DNA of 64,000 bases, from contig NC_082594.1 of assembly GCF_030936135.1 (NCBI RefSeq), positions 22,363,553 through 22,427,552 on the forward strand, in the 5' to 3' direction. The notes under the pieces are model-generated. The model was not told the origin of the DNA and made no database searches. It saw only the letters and a program-made list of their open reading frames with translations. Source of the DNA: Gavia stellata. Lineage: Eukaryota; Chordata; Aves; Gaviiformes; Gaviidae. The position numbers and the translations under genes were made by a program. Positions 1 to 15,100 of the stretch are shown piece by piece. The stretch's first letter is position 1, and every line of letters starts with the position of its first letter.

Positions 1-3000
1 CTAAGCCAACAGCACCAGACTGGCCAGGCCCAGAATCAGCCTGGCAAAGTGTCAACTGCTTTCTGTCCTGGGCTCCACTTACTCTCTACCACCTCACCAC
101 AGCCACCCCAAATCCACCTTATGTCAAAGGCTCAGCTGCTGCTGAAATGTATGGTCTTGGTAACACCTGCCTAACATCGTTCTAGATGAAAGCACAACAC
201 AAGCTAGCCACAGTACTTTTCATGTAAAGATTTGTACTGCACACTCCCTAACAAAGCCCCACTCAGATCTTCCCAAACTTGGTAGCTTATACTCACACAC
301 ACCAGACAAGAAGTCCACCTTTGGATCAGTAAACCTCAGCTATGTATTTGGGACAGAAATCTGCTATAAAGAGTCCATGATCAAAATAAGGGATTATCTA
401 GTGTACAATCAGATCACGCTCCACTTAATGTTATTTCTTTTCAAAGACAAAAAGCCTCATCTAAACACTTACACTACACTGGTACTACACCTTCAAATTT
501 CTCAAGATAGCTTATTTTTTCCTTGACAGATGTAATAGACAGACATCACAAGTATTCAGCAGAGAGAGACTGACTTAGCCATGCTATCATCATGTTTTTA
601 TATTGATAGTTTTATTTTGTTGTCCTGAAGCGAAGTATGAAGTTGTTACACATTATTTATAAAAACACCTCACAGATACTTAGCATTAACCTCCAAGATT
701 TTATGACTATTCCAAAATTGTACAAGATAAAAACTATGTTCCTACACCCAAATTGCATGGTACTTCTCATCAAGCAGAATGATCCAGTTCAAATTCCCTC
801 CACACTTGTCTGTCCCTACAGCTTCATACCTCCTCCCATGGCTTGTGCAGACCCCTCTGAGCATTTCTCGGAATGAGTAAAACATATATCAGCCATGTTC
901 ACAGCATACTTAAGAACCTGCAGGAGGCATTTCAGGCCAGCACTGTTGGCACATTTACCATCAACTATGTACTGCTTTGTATCAGTACTGCTTTTTAGTA
1001 TTGGAAATCCTTTCACACATAATGCTGAGTAGCAGCAACTCAGTACTGGCAGCTCCAGGCATTGACAAAAATGAGTCAGACATCAAAACACTACAAAACC
1101 TTTTTTTAGGTATCACGATGGTTAGAGTCTTGGGGTTTGAGGCTTGGTTTTGTTCTTTTGATAAATTTATCTTCTCACCCCTGACCCTTTACAGTAACGT
1201 CTCATATTTTCAAGATTGCCTGCAATCACAGCTTGATTGTTCTGCAATGCAGGTTCATCCCCCCACATGCTACCTTGAAAGTGAGCTGGAAGCTCAACAT
1301 AAGGCTGATCAGAAGTATCATGAAATCTGGAAGTACTTGGAACTTGCTTTAATGCTGAAGTTAGAGTTCAGCCCTGGTGTAATAGATGTTTTTGCATCAA
1401 GTTTAGTGAGAATATTCGAAGTACAAGTCCTTTTGAGTCCAACATTCATTCTGGTATAATAGCAGACTTGAAAATAAGTTTCTTTTTTGTGTACACTTCT
1501 CTAACATTTTTCTGCCAGTTTAGTATTCACCAAGTATCCCACTTAGTGTGCATATAAAGGACTAGAAGGACTTGACTAAAAACAAAAACTTACAAACAGA
1601 ACAGAAAGACAGGCAATTCCTTATCCCATTCCTTCCCTAGGGAAACCGCTCACACTTGAACAAGCTTATTAACTACCATGGAGAGTGACTAAATGCCAGA
1701 CCAGTTGTAGTATTATATACACTTACATCTGCTTCTAAAGTCACCTTGTGATTTTTATTATCTTGTTTATCCTGATAATCAGAACTACATACTAGGATAT
1801 GCCAGGAAGGCACAGCTAAATTATTTACTAAAGAAGTACCAGCTAACAGCAAATATTTTTCCAGTCACCAACATAAACACATCACAAGAAAATCTCTAAC
1901 CACCTAATTCAGAAGTGTTCATTCAGTCTCAGCACACCCAGCCACCACCAGAGGTTTCCTTTCCTTTCCGTACAGCTAAGGTAGAACTTCAGGAGAACTT
2001 CTTCATTTAACAGGGACCAGGCCCTTCCCACTTATTTCCAGCATTCCTGCCTCTGCGATCAGTACATCACAGGGATGGGTACCAAGACATACCATTCATA
2101 AAATTGAGCTATTCTTTGAGTCACAGATGCCATTAAGTATTTTATTACTGAATGGGCCTTTAAGTAACAGATTTCACCAGCAGCACTTAACAACTCTTCT
2201 CTGAACTCTATGGTTCCCAGGAATCCAGCCCCAAGAATTCATGCAAGTCTTAATCCTTCCCTGGCCCTTGTTCCCTACAAACCCAATCATATCCCTTAGT
2301 AATTATTCCATCACCTTTTGGTATACACCTTTTTTTAATACATCTTTTGCCATTAGATTAGGGACCACAACAGACAAACTTTTAAAGGATGGTTCTTCAT
2401 CAGGAGAACACAAGCCTCTTCCTCTCCCCATTCTCCATCTCCCAGATTTTGCTCATTAAGGTAGTCTACACACCTCAAAAGAGCCTGCATCAGCTCCTTT
2501 TTGGCCCTTGTGGGCCAAACCTGCTTGAGCAGACATCACTGCACCTCACAGCAGTACTGCTACCACTAGTTCTGCATTCAGACTTCCACTCCTGTTGCAC
2601 TCATCTAGCTGTGCTGACAGCTGACTCCATCAAAAACATGAAACAGAGTAGGCACTGCTCCCATTCTCTAATAGTAACTGCACAGTTACTACACATTTCT
2701 AACGTAACCTCACATTGTACAGAGGTGTAAACTACCGGTGATCAGACTTTTCAACAGTACTAAACAGAATGATTTTCAAAGCTTTGCAGCTGTCCTTATT
2801 ATAAAATTATTATAAAATAATTTGAAGTTTAATATGGGATTTCTGTCAGTCTTCCATACATTCCGGATTTTCAAGTCTACATCTACTTTGGTCCTACAGT
2901 TCCAAGTCTCCAAAGGAGAAAAAGATTTGTTAAGAAATGCAGTCCAACTGCAAATGTGTATAGCCAGAGTTAACAACAATGTTTTAGAAACTTGAAAGTA

Positions 3001-6000
3001 ATTGTTTCTACTTGCTCAATTTAAGTTTCTGTTGAAGGGTATTACAGTTACCAGTTATTACAGTTCAGTGTCTTACCGTGCCGAAATTAATCTTCAAGGG
3101 CATTGCACGTTAGCAAGGTATCTAAACACGCTGGCCCAACAGTGAAATAGGGGCCTGAATTACTACTACTGCTGGTCAAAGCACATAAGCAAAAACGAGG
3201 CTGTCAGGGACCCCTGAATGGGAGCTCATCTAGACAGGGTACCCCTGCCCTAGTAATTAGCCCTGGCCATTCCCCAGCACACGCACTACTCAGGAATAAA
3301 AGTGGATGAATGATTTTTAGTGGAGCACTGTGGAAAATCTTCAGCTGGAAGATAAGGCTTAGGTCTTAATCTCTCAAGTTCTGACAGGTCCCTATATATC
3401 TAGCAACAGCATAGGCCACAGCTGAACAGAATTGTTTCAATTTAGTTTTATGCAAGCCTCTTTCAGAGCATATTGTTCAACCACCAAATACTCTCTCTTT
3501 AGCAGTCTTCTTTCAATATAGTACAGTTTTACTATGATTAAGTTGAAGTTTCCTTCTTAGCAACTAATCAAGCTAACTAAGTCCAGGACCAGAAGTGGTG
3601 AGCATACCCTAGGGACCAATGGCTGCAGAGACAGATCTGAAGACACAGGCTGAGCATCAAGATGTCACCTTTTTTAAAAAAGCATTCTACTGCATCTTCA
3701 TGCTTTCATTTTTATTTGTGAAATGCAAATACTTCTGGAGGCCAGAAATGTATTTTTGACACAGTTCAACATCACATTCACTGTTGGAAGTCCTAGTAAA
3801 AAGAGCTTTTCCTTCTGCAGGCAGCAAGAGATTTGTGCTCCTCAAGGAAGAAGACTCTGTAGAGAAGTTTAAACTGCTTAACACTATTCAAGTTCAGATT
3901 TTAAGCCACTCCTGTGGATATGCCCTCAAATACATGATGACTTCATTGTGTGCTAAGCACCTATAGCACCTTCATTCCATGCAAAGTGTCTGCTTAAATG
4001 TGTATCTACCAGTTGGCAACCAGTGAGGCATCTTGCCTTCACAGTGGTACAGGCAAAGAGAAACGTGGCTTAGCGCTGGAAGCCAGCACAGTGCCCACAG
4101 CCACAAGCATAACTCAGAATGCTGCAAGTTGTTAAAAACTTGAGAGTTCCACCAAATGAATAATTAGCAATAAAGCAAATATCTCCTCATTCTTCAGACT
4201 TCAATGTGGAAAGTGAGTAAATACATAGGCCAGGTTTCTGGCAAGCCAATGAGAAGGACTACAAGCCAGAAACCAAATACCACAACCGGCTTAAGTGCAT
4301 TTGTTCCTGCTCTGATGCCTTCATGAGTACTGGCCACAAACCACACCAATTAGCAATTACTCAAGTCTTGTAGCAGCTAGTGATTTCTAAAGTCTTGAAT
4401 GTAGTCCTTTGCAGCTATATTTAGACAGAAATTGTATTTGTTACATAACATTTTGGATTCTTAGTACCTTACAACAGAACATGACATTTTGTTTAAACAC
4501 TAAATTAGAAAGCCTGTGTTTGAGTTATTTCAAGATAGGTTCAGTATCACTGAAGCTCACAGGAGTTTTGCTGGGATCAACTGACAAGTTTTCCACCCTT
4601 TACACCATGCTGTCCCACCCAATATTAGTTTACCTGCTACTTCATTCTAAATTGTTAAAAAGCTTTAGCATGTTGACTCAAAACACAACAGATTGGTGGG
4701 GGTTACATCTAATTAAAAACATTAATCCCTTCTCCCTGAGGCTGCTGTTCAGAGAACAGATTGGTTGAGCATTGGAAACACATCTCTTGTACTGTCAGTT
4801 TGTCACACAGTATATTCCAGTGATTTAAGATCATTTTACTGGTGTATTAAACTACAGTAGTTGAAGTTCAGTTTTCCCCAATCATGAGATAAACTTTTCA
4901 AATGCAGGTAATGAGCAGGGTAATAACTGCTACAGCCACTTGCATTTGAGAGTATTTTCCAGCCAAAAGTTCAGACACTACCAATTTCTGTTTCTTTGTT
5001 CTTAGCTGGATGTTGTTCAAGTTCAGAAACCTGCTCTTTGCCCTCCTCCAGGATTTATCCCTTCAAGATTTATATAAAGCACCTGTTCAAAAGACTCCTG
5101 AGATAAAACTGGTACTCAATGCAAGTGTTATGTTTTCATGACAGCAAACATTGACAGATGTGCATAGAAGAATTATCTTCCTCACCCTGCAGGCAGTTCT
5201 AACAGGCATTTGTTAATAATGAAACAGTACCTATAGGTTCTCTTTTAAATATATTTCCCTAGCTTGTATAATCAAAGATTCATGTTCTCTACCATAGACT
5301 GGGAAGGGAATTAATTCTCAGAGCCACTCAGCAGCTAGGGAGAACATAGTGTAACCTCTAATAACTTCGTAAGAGAATTTTCAGTTTCCAGTTAATTTTT
5401 ATCAGATCATCTCCAAGCTACTGACAGCATGCCTCCAAGTCAGGAAACAGTAAGCACATGCAGTACAAACAAGAAAAATCAATTTCCAGCCTCTTACTCT
5501 ATTTTCTAATGTTATTTGAGTAAGATTAAGGTCTCCAGTGATGAGTCAGTCAATTCATGTTTATGGAACTTTAATGAGAAAATGTAAGTATAACTAACAA
5601 TTTTGATTCCATAATTGTGCACCAAAAATCATATTGCCACAACATCTACAGAGGACTCTGCTTTTAACATTATATATGCATATATTAAAATCAGTACATG
5701 TGAGAGTTATCACCATCTAGTAACCCTCTAAAGGAAGCCTTCCTCTATTCCCCTTCTCCGCAAAGTCTGACCTGCAAAAGTTACTTCAACTATTGCTTTC
5801 TTTTCAAAAGGTGTGAGGGACAAATTAAATAGCAAGTGTTTTTTCCAGTGCAAAATAGGAGCCCCTTTAAAGACAGACAGGTTGAGCTACCTCCTGTTTT
5901 GCAAGGCATCCCTCTACTAGCATTAAGGTACTTGGTCCCATCTGCTAACAACCCTTGTTTCAAGTCTTACAGCAGACCTGACTGAAGTAATTTTTTCTGC

Positions 6001-9000
6001 TCCCCTGCAACCATTTCAGCTCCACCCCACAGGAGAAAGATGCTTGCAAATTATTTTTGTTCAAGGTTGTCACAAAACATAGTATCAAAATTTTTGAAAA
6101 TAAAGGGTTTTAAAACAAATAGGCACAATAGAAACCAGCTCCTGTATCAGAGGCTTCTCTTTACTGGTCACAACCAGCTATACTTTTAGAGTCACATTTA
6201 AACCTCACCTTTTTCTACACACCACTTTTGTCCCTATGAGAGTGATGATTCTGATTGTACCCTAAAGTGTCAAGTTGCTGCTGGAAGGAAACCTGGATTG
6301 TCTCATTTCTCACAATTTGTAACACCTGCTGTAGTCTTACACCATCCTCTTCCCTCATTTCAGCTCCACTCATCTTTCTGCATGAGGTTTTCCCTTCAGC
6401 CTACCTCAGGCTCTTTGCTATCTAAACAAAGCAGTCAAATCTGATAACCAAAAGCTATAGCTGTGATAAAACTACGGAAACCATGTCTTTGTTTATGTAA
6501 TAGCTACAACTTCCCAGGGCAAGATATCATTTCTCTCATCTCCTTTTGTTCCAGAGACCAATACTCAGTTCATTGACCCAGATACCAGTACACATAGCCC
6601 AGGAGAAGAAACCTGATGCTGTTGCAAGTTCTGCCTATAAGAAGGCAGAGGTAGCCCAAAAGCATAAAATGCAGCCTCACTGACTTAACATATGGCAAGA
6701 ACTGCAGTTGCTCCTCCAGTACACTCACTTCAGCCAGTAAGTTTCATATTAAAAAACACAAAAAATGACCAAAGCTTGGAGAAATTTTCTAGTTTCAAGA
6801 ACTTAGTTCTCCAAGCTGATGACATCTCTGACCAGAAATCCAACAAGGTACTAAAACATGAATTCATCTCAAGAATTTTACTTCAGGCCTCGATCTTAAG
6901 GTTCATAGCAAAGGAGCACACCAAGTCCCACAACAGAGAAAATACTTTGACCTTAAGCCCCCACAACTTGTCTGAAAGAAGGGCAGCTTGCTGAAGTATG
7001 ATTTTTCACAATTATTCCCAGTTAAACAGAAGTGCACAATAAAATTAAGCAAACTCTGAAGATAGCAACAAGAATAATCTTTTCCACATATTACCAAATT
7101 CATGCTGCTTGCTTACCACTCACTGTGTAAGTATGCATCCCTAGAGGTGTCCCATGGTACAGCTCTAGATACTGTCCCATCTACACATACTCAAGTGCGG
7201 ATATCATCTTAAAAAAGTCATTTTCTAAGACATCTGGCATGCCAAGGAAGAGAGAACAAGCTTTCCATAAAGCTACATTTCTTCCTAAATTATGTTGGTA
7301 CTACCTACCACAAATGCCCTTGACATTTACAAAGTGCTTTCCTTTCCAGAAAGAATTATTCATCAAGCAACTGCAGTCAAAGTTAAAGCACAAACCATTA
7401 ATTTTATCTTTAAGGAAAATCTGAAAGAGGATAACAGTCACTTATATTCCTATACTAGTGGCTGGAAAAACTCTGAGGCGGACACTAACAGTTATCACAG
7501 AGTGAACCACTGTTCTCCAAGTACTCCAGAACAGTCTTCCAGTCTTTAAATGGAGGAGATGCAGGATCACACCTATTCTCACTATAAACACGTCCACATC
7601 CACAGCATTGCCAACATACGATATGATGAAACACAGAAGCTAGCTGCACCTCCAAAGTTGCTTTTGTACTTGTACAGCAAGACCACCCCTGCCATGTATA
7701 CTAGAAATACAGCTTTGTCAGTTGAAGTCGACTATGACTTCCATAAAAACAACCAGGACTACCAGAAGACAGTTCTTCAAATACTGATTTAGAAACACTC
7801 CTAGAGAAAAAAGCTTGTAGCAGGACAAATTAGGTCTTAGATTTCACTAGCAGGACAACCAGCTTATCACTCACCTTCATCCCAACTGGAACTGCCCTCC
7901 AGTTAACACAAAACTAATGCACAGAAACTAAGCCTTTAAGTAAACAAAAGCAATACTTACATACATCTATTATATGAAGATAATAATGAATAATTATAGT
8001 GAACTATCTTCAATTTTTGTGAACTACTGTCCTAACACCTAGCTTGTGCTCTACTACTAACTTGGGCCACCAAAGCGTAAGCCAAAGAAGCATGACTATT
8101 AATAGATAATCCTTGCAATCCAGTTATCAATGCTTCTGTCTCAATGTTATCAATGCACCTGCTTCCATATTAAATAGGCTCTCTACTTTAGAAAGCTAAA
8201 ATATTGATATAAAGAAGATGAAGTACTTGCTAACAATGAAATACTATCAATAAAAAGAACATGCATTTTTCTTCCATCCTTTTAATATCCTCTTGAGTAA
8301 ATACCAAAAGTCAAGTATCCACTATGTGAAGTTAATTCTAGTTTGCTTTAAGTAGCCTAAAGCCACTACAGCTTCTTGCTTTTATTTGCACTTATATTAA
8401 CCCAGCATTAACAATGCTATAGAGTTGATTTAGTTATTTTTATTTCTAGAGGCAAGAACACTAGATTGCTGTAAAGGGGGGACGGACGGACGACACCAAA
8501 CATTTAACAAAATCTTCTTAGAGTCACAGGATAAACTTAGGAAATGCATTCCTCATACCCTGTGGCAGTAGCACTTTGCAGCGCTTGGCCTATGCCTGAG
8601 ACCACTGCCTTTTAACAGGCCAGGAGAGAACTCCTTTACCAGCTGAAACACTGTACAATAATGCCTTTTAAAACTAAAGGCCACACATGCACTAATCCAA
8701 CAGGGAACTGCATAACTTGACAATTCTGGCCTAACAAAGCCCTATGGCCCAACTTACGGCCTTTGGCCGAAGTCTAACTGAGAAATTAAGGATTCAAAGA
8801 TGATGTGCTATAATTCTAAGCACAAAGACCAAACGCAGCCTTTTCCCCACAGGTTCTCAAGACAGGTTTAATGCAGCCCTGAGACTCTTCTCATAAAAGA
8901 AGTTCTAATGATTAGTGGATCCATAGGAACTCCTTTGTAAGCAATCCTCATTACACATCACAAACAGTTGTTTTTAGACATCAAAGGAATCTGCAGATAA

Positions 9001-11937
9001 TCAGTTTGACTAAGTCTAGGGGAAAGCTGTCTTCAGCCACCACAGGGGAGATCTAGAATAACTCTAGCAAAATCCAGTTTTGCATTAAATGAAAATCCAG
9101 TACTATGTATCTTCTACTGTCCTTCAACTTCACTTTCCCTCACCAAGCCTAACTAGACTTGCTTGAAACATGTAAGCCCTATTATTTAGACAGCACACCT
9201 CCCCTAGTCATGCAGGGCATTAGCAGGTACACTCATAACTTAAGTACTGACCAAGAGGGGAAGATGAAAGACATCACACAAGATACACCACTAGCAATAC
9301 TAATAGCACAATTATCACTGTTCAGACTTGGCTAATGAACTAGGCTGCAGATAATTCACTGGATTTGTCAAAGCCAGCTTAGACCAGCCATTTGCTCACT
9401 AGGCAGCGCTGTGCAGCAGCTGTGAGATACAGGGGCAGAATTGCTCCTACACTTAATGGGCTGAGGTGGGGGTCCTGTAGCTAAAAGGAACAAGCATCAT
9501 AGCAGAGTTGCTGAACTTCCATCAGCCAACAGCAATCAGATTACAAAGACAAGCCCACTGCTTTAATAAATTTTAAGAGTACTAGGAAAACAGCAATTAG
9601 TTCAGGAGCTTAGGTTTGGACTCTTCTTGTGTGCACACATGTGTGTACAGGTCTTGTGCAAGAGCTCAGCAGAAGGAGAACACACATTAGAAAAGCACTG
9701 TTTCTTCAGAGCATTAATCTAGTATGCAGACACAGGGATGCATGTCTTGTCCTGACCAGCCATAGCTGATAACTGTATTGGGGTGAATTTTAACAGTTAA
9801 GAATAAATCACAGCAGACTACAGCCCTAATGCCAACCAAACCAAGCCTGAGCAGGTCCCTCTGCATCTTGTGATGGATCATATTGCAAAAGCACAACAAA
9901 TCCAACACTGTCTTCATCTCACCACTACAGCTGCTGTGACTGGAAAGGGCTCAACCAGCAGAAATCTAGCCATGTCCTACTGAACCCAGTTTCCTGACTA
10001 GTGCAACTGACAGCTGAGAAAGAGCCACACCTTGAATGCTGTCCTGAGCTATGGCATGGTAAGGGGACAGCCCTGCATGAAGTGGAACCAGCTTTGAAAG
10101 ACAGTGGGGCTCCCTCAGCACTCTGGAGGGTAACTCCCAACTCACCCCTGTGAAATCCCCCAGATGTCTCATATTTTACCCCCACATTTGTCCAAAACAG
10201 CAACATAACATCCCAAATCCCATCAGTCCATGCTCTAGAGGATGTCAGCAGAACACCAATCTTGAGGAAAACATATTTAAATAGCATGACCTTGTGGGCA
10301 TACCCTGAGCATGTAGTATGTCACACAACACAGCTAAGACAGCCTTTTCAAGGAGAAATCTGACTACAAAGTAGGAAATTAAGGTTTAAACAACCTCCCT
10401 TGAACCCTGGGGTTTCAAATCCATAGATCCCTTATTTTGTAAGGGGGAGGAAGAAAGACCACCAAGACTGATCCAGAAGTAGTCAGGACAAACTCTGATC
10501 ATCAAGGACTGACTGATGGGTACTGATTAAGCAGTCAGCCACAATCTTCCCTCTCAGCACTTCTTCAAACCACTTCTCTCTGCTTGGCAGCTGTGTCACA
10601 TATAATGCAGAAGACAACAGCGAAGGGTTGCTTGCAGGAAGAAGAGACTAGGACCTTCTAAAGTTCATTTTGACTCAGCTATTGCAGAAGCAAGGCTTAA
10701 TTTCACCTCGTCCTTCTTCTGTTAGATGAAGGAGCTGCTGTTCAGTACAAGCTTATGCTTCCAAGTACTCAGATATGCCTTTGAACAGGCATGGAGCAGA
10801 TCCTGCCTGCAATGCTGAGGGGTTTCACCGCTTGCACAAGCCACCAAAATGCCTCTGTATGGCACTGATCCTACCCAAGGCAGTACTCTAGGATCACACT
10901 ACAAGTTCTGAGGGTTGAGCGTTAAACTAAGAACAACACATTATTAATCCACTATATCCTTAGTACTCTGCTACTTTTGCCTTTCTTCAAGTGAATAAAG
11001 CAGGCATGAAAGAAATAATGGGGATAAATAAAGTTATAGTCTATTCTCCTCACTGAGGCAACATTTTTAAAATAAAAATCATACCAAGTTGTTGATGAAG
11101 CACTTAGTAAATCAGACTGGAAACCTGACTGCATGGTACCATTACAGAACGCACCATGTACCAAGCCACACAGGCTTGTGTGGGTTATGCGGCTTATTGT
11201 ATTCATTAAAGGTTCACTACAACTGTTAGTGGGACTGTTAATGGAACCATTCAAGAGAGGAAATTGGCAACCAATTCATTCTCACTAATTACAATATACT
11301 TTCAGCTATCTTGCGCAGTGGCAAATGCCTTCCAGAAAACAGCATCTTTGTAACTGCCTAGTGTAATAACTAATAAAATTGGGCTATCATGTTCTTATTT
11401 AACTCTTATACTATTTTTTCTAATGTAATACCTACTAACTACATTGAAGTTTGGCATAATGCAGGAACAAGATTAATACTGTCTTGTTAATCAGACAGAC
11501 TATTTTAGCCCTCCACCTTCAGACCAAGAACTGTTCAGCAATCCCAACACAGTGGAGGAGACACACCACATGCATATAGAGGACTGCATTGAATTCCAAA
11601 GCTATGAGCATAACCCATATAGACCCATCACCCTGCTTCAGCGAGAAACAAGAAATGGCATCCTCAGTGAAGAGTGGACAACATGGAGTTGACTATTAAC
11701 AGCAGGAAGAAAAAATAAACCTCAGGCTAACTATGCCAGAGCTCTAGAAGTAACAGATACATTGTAAAGTTACTCTGCTATCCTACATCACCATCACAAC
11801 ACAGATAGGGTATGCAGAGAGGTAGCATATTCCTTAGAGATTCATTTTCTGGCACTAGCACACATTTGCTTCCTTTTAGGTCACCTTAAAGCAGGAGTAT
11901 CTATGCTGATGTGAGAATTAACAACCCCCCCTACCAC
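1..11937. other. ATP8A2 intron 1, distal part; no recognisable exon
   Basis: This AT-leaning stretch has no long open frame, no protein family I recognise and no CpG island. The longest open frame (977-1459, plus strand, 160 codons) shows no domain, signal peptide or family resemblance and is probably chance. It is called intron because the ATP8A2 first-exon donor at 27401 points leftward and no second ATP8A2 exon (the conserved segment after exon 1 that leads to the first membrane helices) was found. The rest of ATP8A2 would lie left of base 1. Confidence 0.5.
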
Positions 11938-12140
11938 CTGGCAGCTTCTAGAGGACTTGGGGAGGTGGTGGTTTCAATTTTGCCTCCAAGAGAAGAGTTA
12001 CAGCAAGGTGGTGGAGTGGGGGTCTGCATTTCAGGTTTCTTATATTTGGACCTAGAAGAGTAGTTCCTGTACTCGCAGTCTTGTGCGCCAAATGAAGAAT
12101 CCAGTGCAGAACCTCTCACATTGCTCTGTATCACCAAGGA
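11938..12140 (-). other. Unidentified candidate exon (203 nt), coding-like
   Basis: On the minus strand a good acceptor (pyrimidine-rich tract ending TTTTTGTTAG) precedes a frame that stays open for 203 nt to a possible donor (CAG|GTGGTA at 11938/11937). If not spliced there, the frame ends at a TAG at 11931-11933. The translation is not simple sequence: it has a Tyr/Arg/Ser/Lys-rich patch (YRNYSSRSKYKKPE) followed by a Pro/Thr/Ser-rich tail (TPTPPP, TTTSPSP). I do not recognise the protein. It lies inside the inferred ATP8A2 intron 1 on the same strand, but spliced to ATP8A2 exon 1 (phase 1) it would be read in a frame with an early stop, so it is not a simple ATP8A2 exon. It could be a nested gene, an exon of an alternative transcript, or a long noncoding RNA exon. 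Confidence 0.35.
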
Positions 12141-15100
12141 CTAACAAAAACAGAACACAGATAATAATGTTAAGGGCAGCTTAAAGAAGACATACATCTG
12201 CACAAAGCTCAGGACAGACTTGTGAACTTAATAGAAATCTTCAGCGTAGGACAAATTTATTTTTAGTTTAATGGATGTATAAGACAGACTTCCAAAACAG
12301 AAAATTCAACAACAGTTCTATGTTTAATCAAGGCCAAGAGAAAAGCTGCCATCACACGCCTCTGCCTGTCCCCTGCAGGAAAACAACACTACTAACAGAT
12401 AAGAGAGGCCTACAGGTTTTGCAGTATCAGCCAGTCTTAGCTTTGCTCTACAACCTCAGTCAGAAGATCAGATCAGGGATGAGAAGAAAGCTTACTGACC
12501 TAGAACCTCATGTGGATCTTTCCTTTTAAAACACATTATATGAAAAAAATATAATTATCAGTTATTTTAACACTGTAGTGATAAGTAGTATTTATCCACC
12601 TGCTACTGTTACACTGAAGTCCTATAGTATACGTATAGCTGGAGATGTTTTCCCCAAAAAAGTATTTTTATTAGAAAAACCCAACCTAATAAGTCTTCTT
12701 ATGCTAGTTGTTCTTCCTGGAACAGCTATCTTGTCTGCAGCATCTTTACCAGATGCATTTTAGAAGTATTCCTTCCTCTTTTCTCCCCACCATTTTTTTC
12801 CCCTCCTAAAGAGAGATAATAGTCTCAGTGGCTTATTCTCGAAAAGATATCTTATGGTGCTTCTACAGATTTTTCTGGGAAGCCTATAGATCAGACCCTG
12901 AACTGCTGCAGACTGGTGACAGTGAATTTGATTTAGGCAGAGTTACGCTGACTGGACCAGCTGGGGCTATAACCATACAGGTCTCCTGCTAGGGTTCACA
13001 CAAGGCTTGTCATTGCCAAAACATTAAGTGTTTGTTTTATATCAGATCAGGATTCAGCTTGACCTATTCCATCATTGCTTGAGGGTTAAGTATATTTGTA
13101 CTGTATCCGTCTGTCACTTTTGAGACATTCCAGTACCTGTCTGCAATAGGCAGAGTTTTATTGCAACTGCTACCAAAATAAGCAAAGACAAGAATCACAA
13201 ACCTTTTCAATATTTAATTATCTAGTATTGCACAGGCTGCTATGGATTTAGAGGAAATTATGCTTATGACTCATATGCTAGTACTGGAGGAGTTTTTCAT
13301 AACAAAGTAGCCCTAGGGAAGAGAGGAAAAAAGCCCAAACCAACCACCCACTGCTGAAAGCTGAGCATCATCACCTAGCTGACTCCATTTCTAATGACAG
13401 CACATCCACCCAGGTACCGGGAGCACTGCTGTTTCATTCTTAAGAAAGTCTTATCAGCTAGACTTCAGTCACTCTTCTCTTTCCTTCTGTTCAGTTCAGG
13501 CAACAGTTTAAGATGCAGCATCCAAAAGTGGTTCTAAACTCTTCAGGACAGAGTTTCAGATAGTCTTCAGACAGTGCTGAGCTGTATCCATTCCTGGATT
13601 AGATACAGGTTGCTTAAGTTTCTGATTCCTTCATGAACGAAGAGACACCTTTTGAAAGGGAAATAATCATTCCCACCCCCAGTATAAGCTTCACCTATTT
13701 TTTTAAATACAAGATGAAAGCCAGCAGCCAGTTCTCTCAACTAAGTACTAGGGACACATTTAATACAGCAATTTTTTCTGAAAGCCTAAAAGCCTTCTTT
13801 CTCTTCCCTCCACTGACTATTACAGAAGCTATTCACTTACATATAAGCATAAGTTCCTAACTAGTAAGCATCTGTTTGCTATACCATGTTTAGAGATCTT
13901 CAGAAATGCTACTACCATATTATTTCCAGATAGCTGTTCTACTTTGCTGTGAATAGCAGAGCTACTGAATGGAGAGAAGTTACATTCATTCAGTTACTAT
14001 CTTATTCTTGGGCTCATTGTTAAAACAGCAGTTCCTCACCACTAGTTAGCCTTACACCCTAAGAAATTTGAAGGAGTCTTTCACATTAAGTATACCTTTC
14101 ATCTTGAACGTAACTCCTACTATGCAGCTATTGAGGACCACCACTGTAATGCTAGTGTCATGCAGTTTAAGTACATATGTACTTAACATATGAACATAGG
14201 ATTACCCATAGGAAGGAATTATTCTGATACAGAGTTACAATTATTTGTTCTCAAGGTTTACAGTTTAGTAATACTTTTACCAAGCAGTATCTAATCACAG
14301 ATTAAAAAAACAAAACTATTATACTAAAGGCAGACATAGGCTTTGCTTACTACAAGACTCTTTCTGTACTTCTGAATAAGCCTTCCTATCAGAAAAAATA
14401 GGCTTTCAGTTTTTCCACATAGGAAAATGAAGAAAAGGTAAGTATAGTCAGTCTCTACCTCAGAGCACCAGATTTGAAGCCTATCAAACACATGAAAAAA
14501 CACATTTTTTTCATAAGTGCAATCTTCCCTCCCCTCAAACTCTGAAGTAAACTTACCCGACTGAAATTCAAAGCTTTAAAAAAAAAAAAACCAAACACAA
14601 GCCTCCTATGTGCAACAGCTTATCCTACCAAAACCTCTACAGCCATGACCTTCTACTTCCTCTCTCCTCTTTTAAAGTCTTCTTATCTGTGTGCATTAGC
14701 TTCTCTCACCCACAAATTAGGGGGCTGGGGCTCATTAGTGTAACCAGAACTGTAATAATTAGCATCAGATAGAATCTGTAGCTAGTTAAGCCTACTTCCT
14801 GATGAGTAGTTAAAGTACAACCTATTCAGCTTGAATAGTCACTATGCTGCCCTACCTGAATGAGATTTTTCAGACAACTTACTTTTACTGTTTCTTTGAT
14901 TTCATAAATGTTGGTATAATTGTAGCTGATTTTTACAGCTTATTTTTTAATTTATTTGTAATAGTATAAATGTTAAAACCTGTATAAACAATCAGAAAAG
15001 GTTACTGTAATTTTTTTTCTCATATTTTAAAGCTTAGTTCTTGATCTCTTAATTGACTTTGTATTATTTGAGTCTTCTTTCACAGTTCTTTTAGTGTGAC

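Noticed and set aside
977..1459. 160-codon plus-strand open frame
   Set aside because: It has no recognisable motif or splice pattern, and no sign of a promoter nearby. Chance frame in an intron is more likely.
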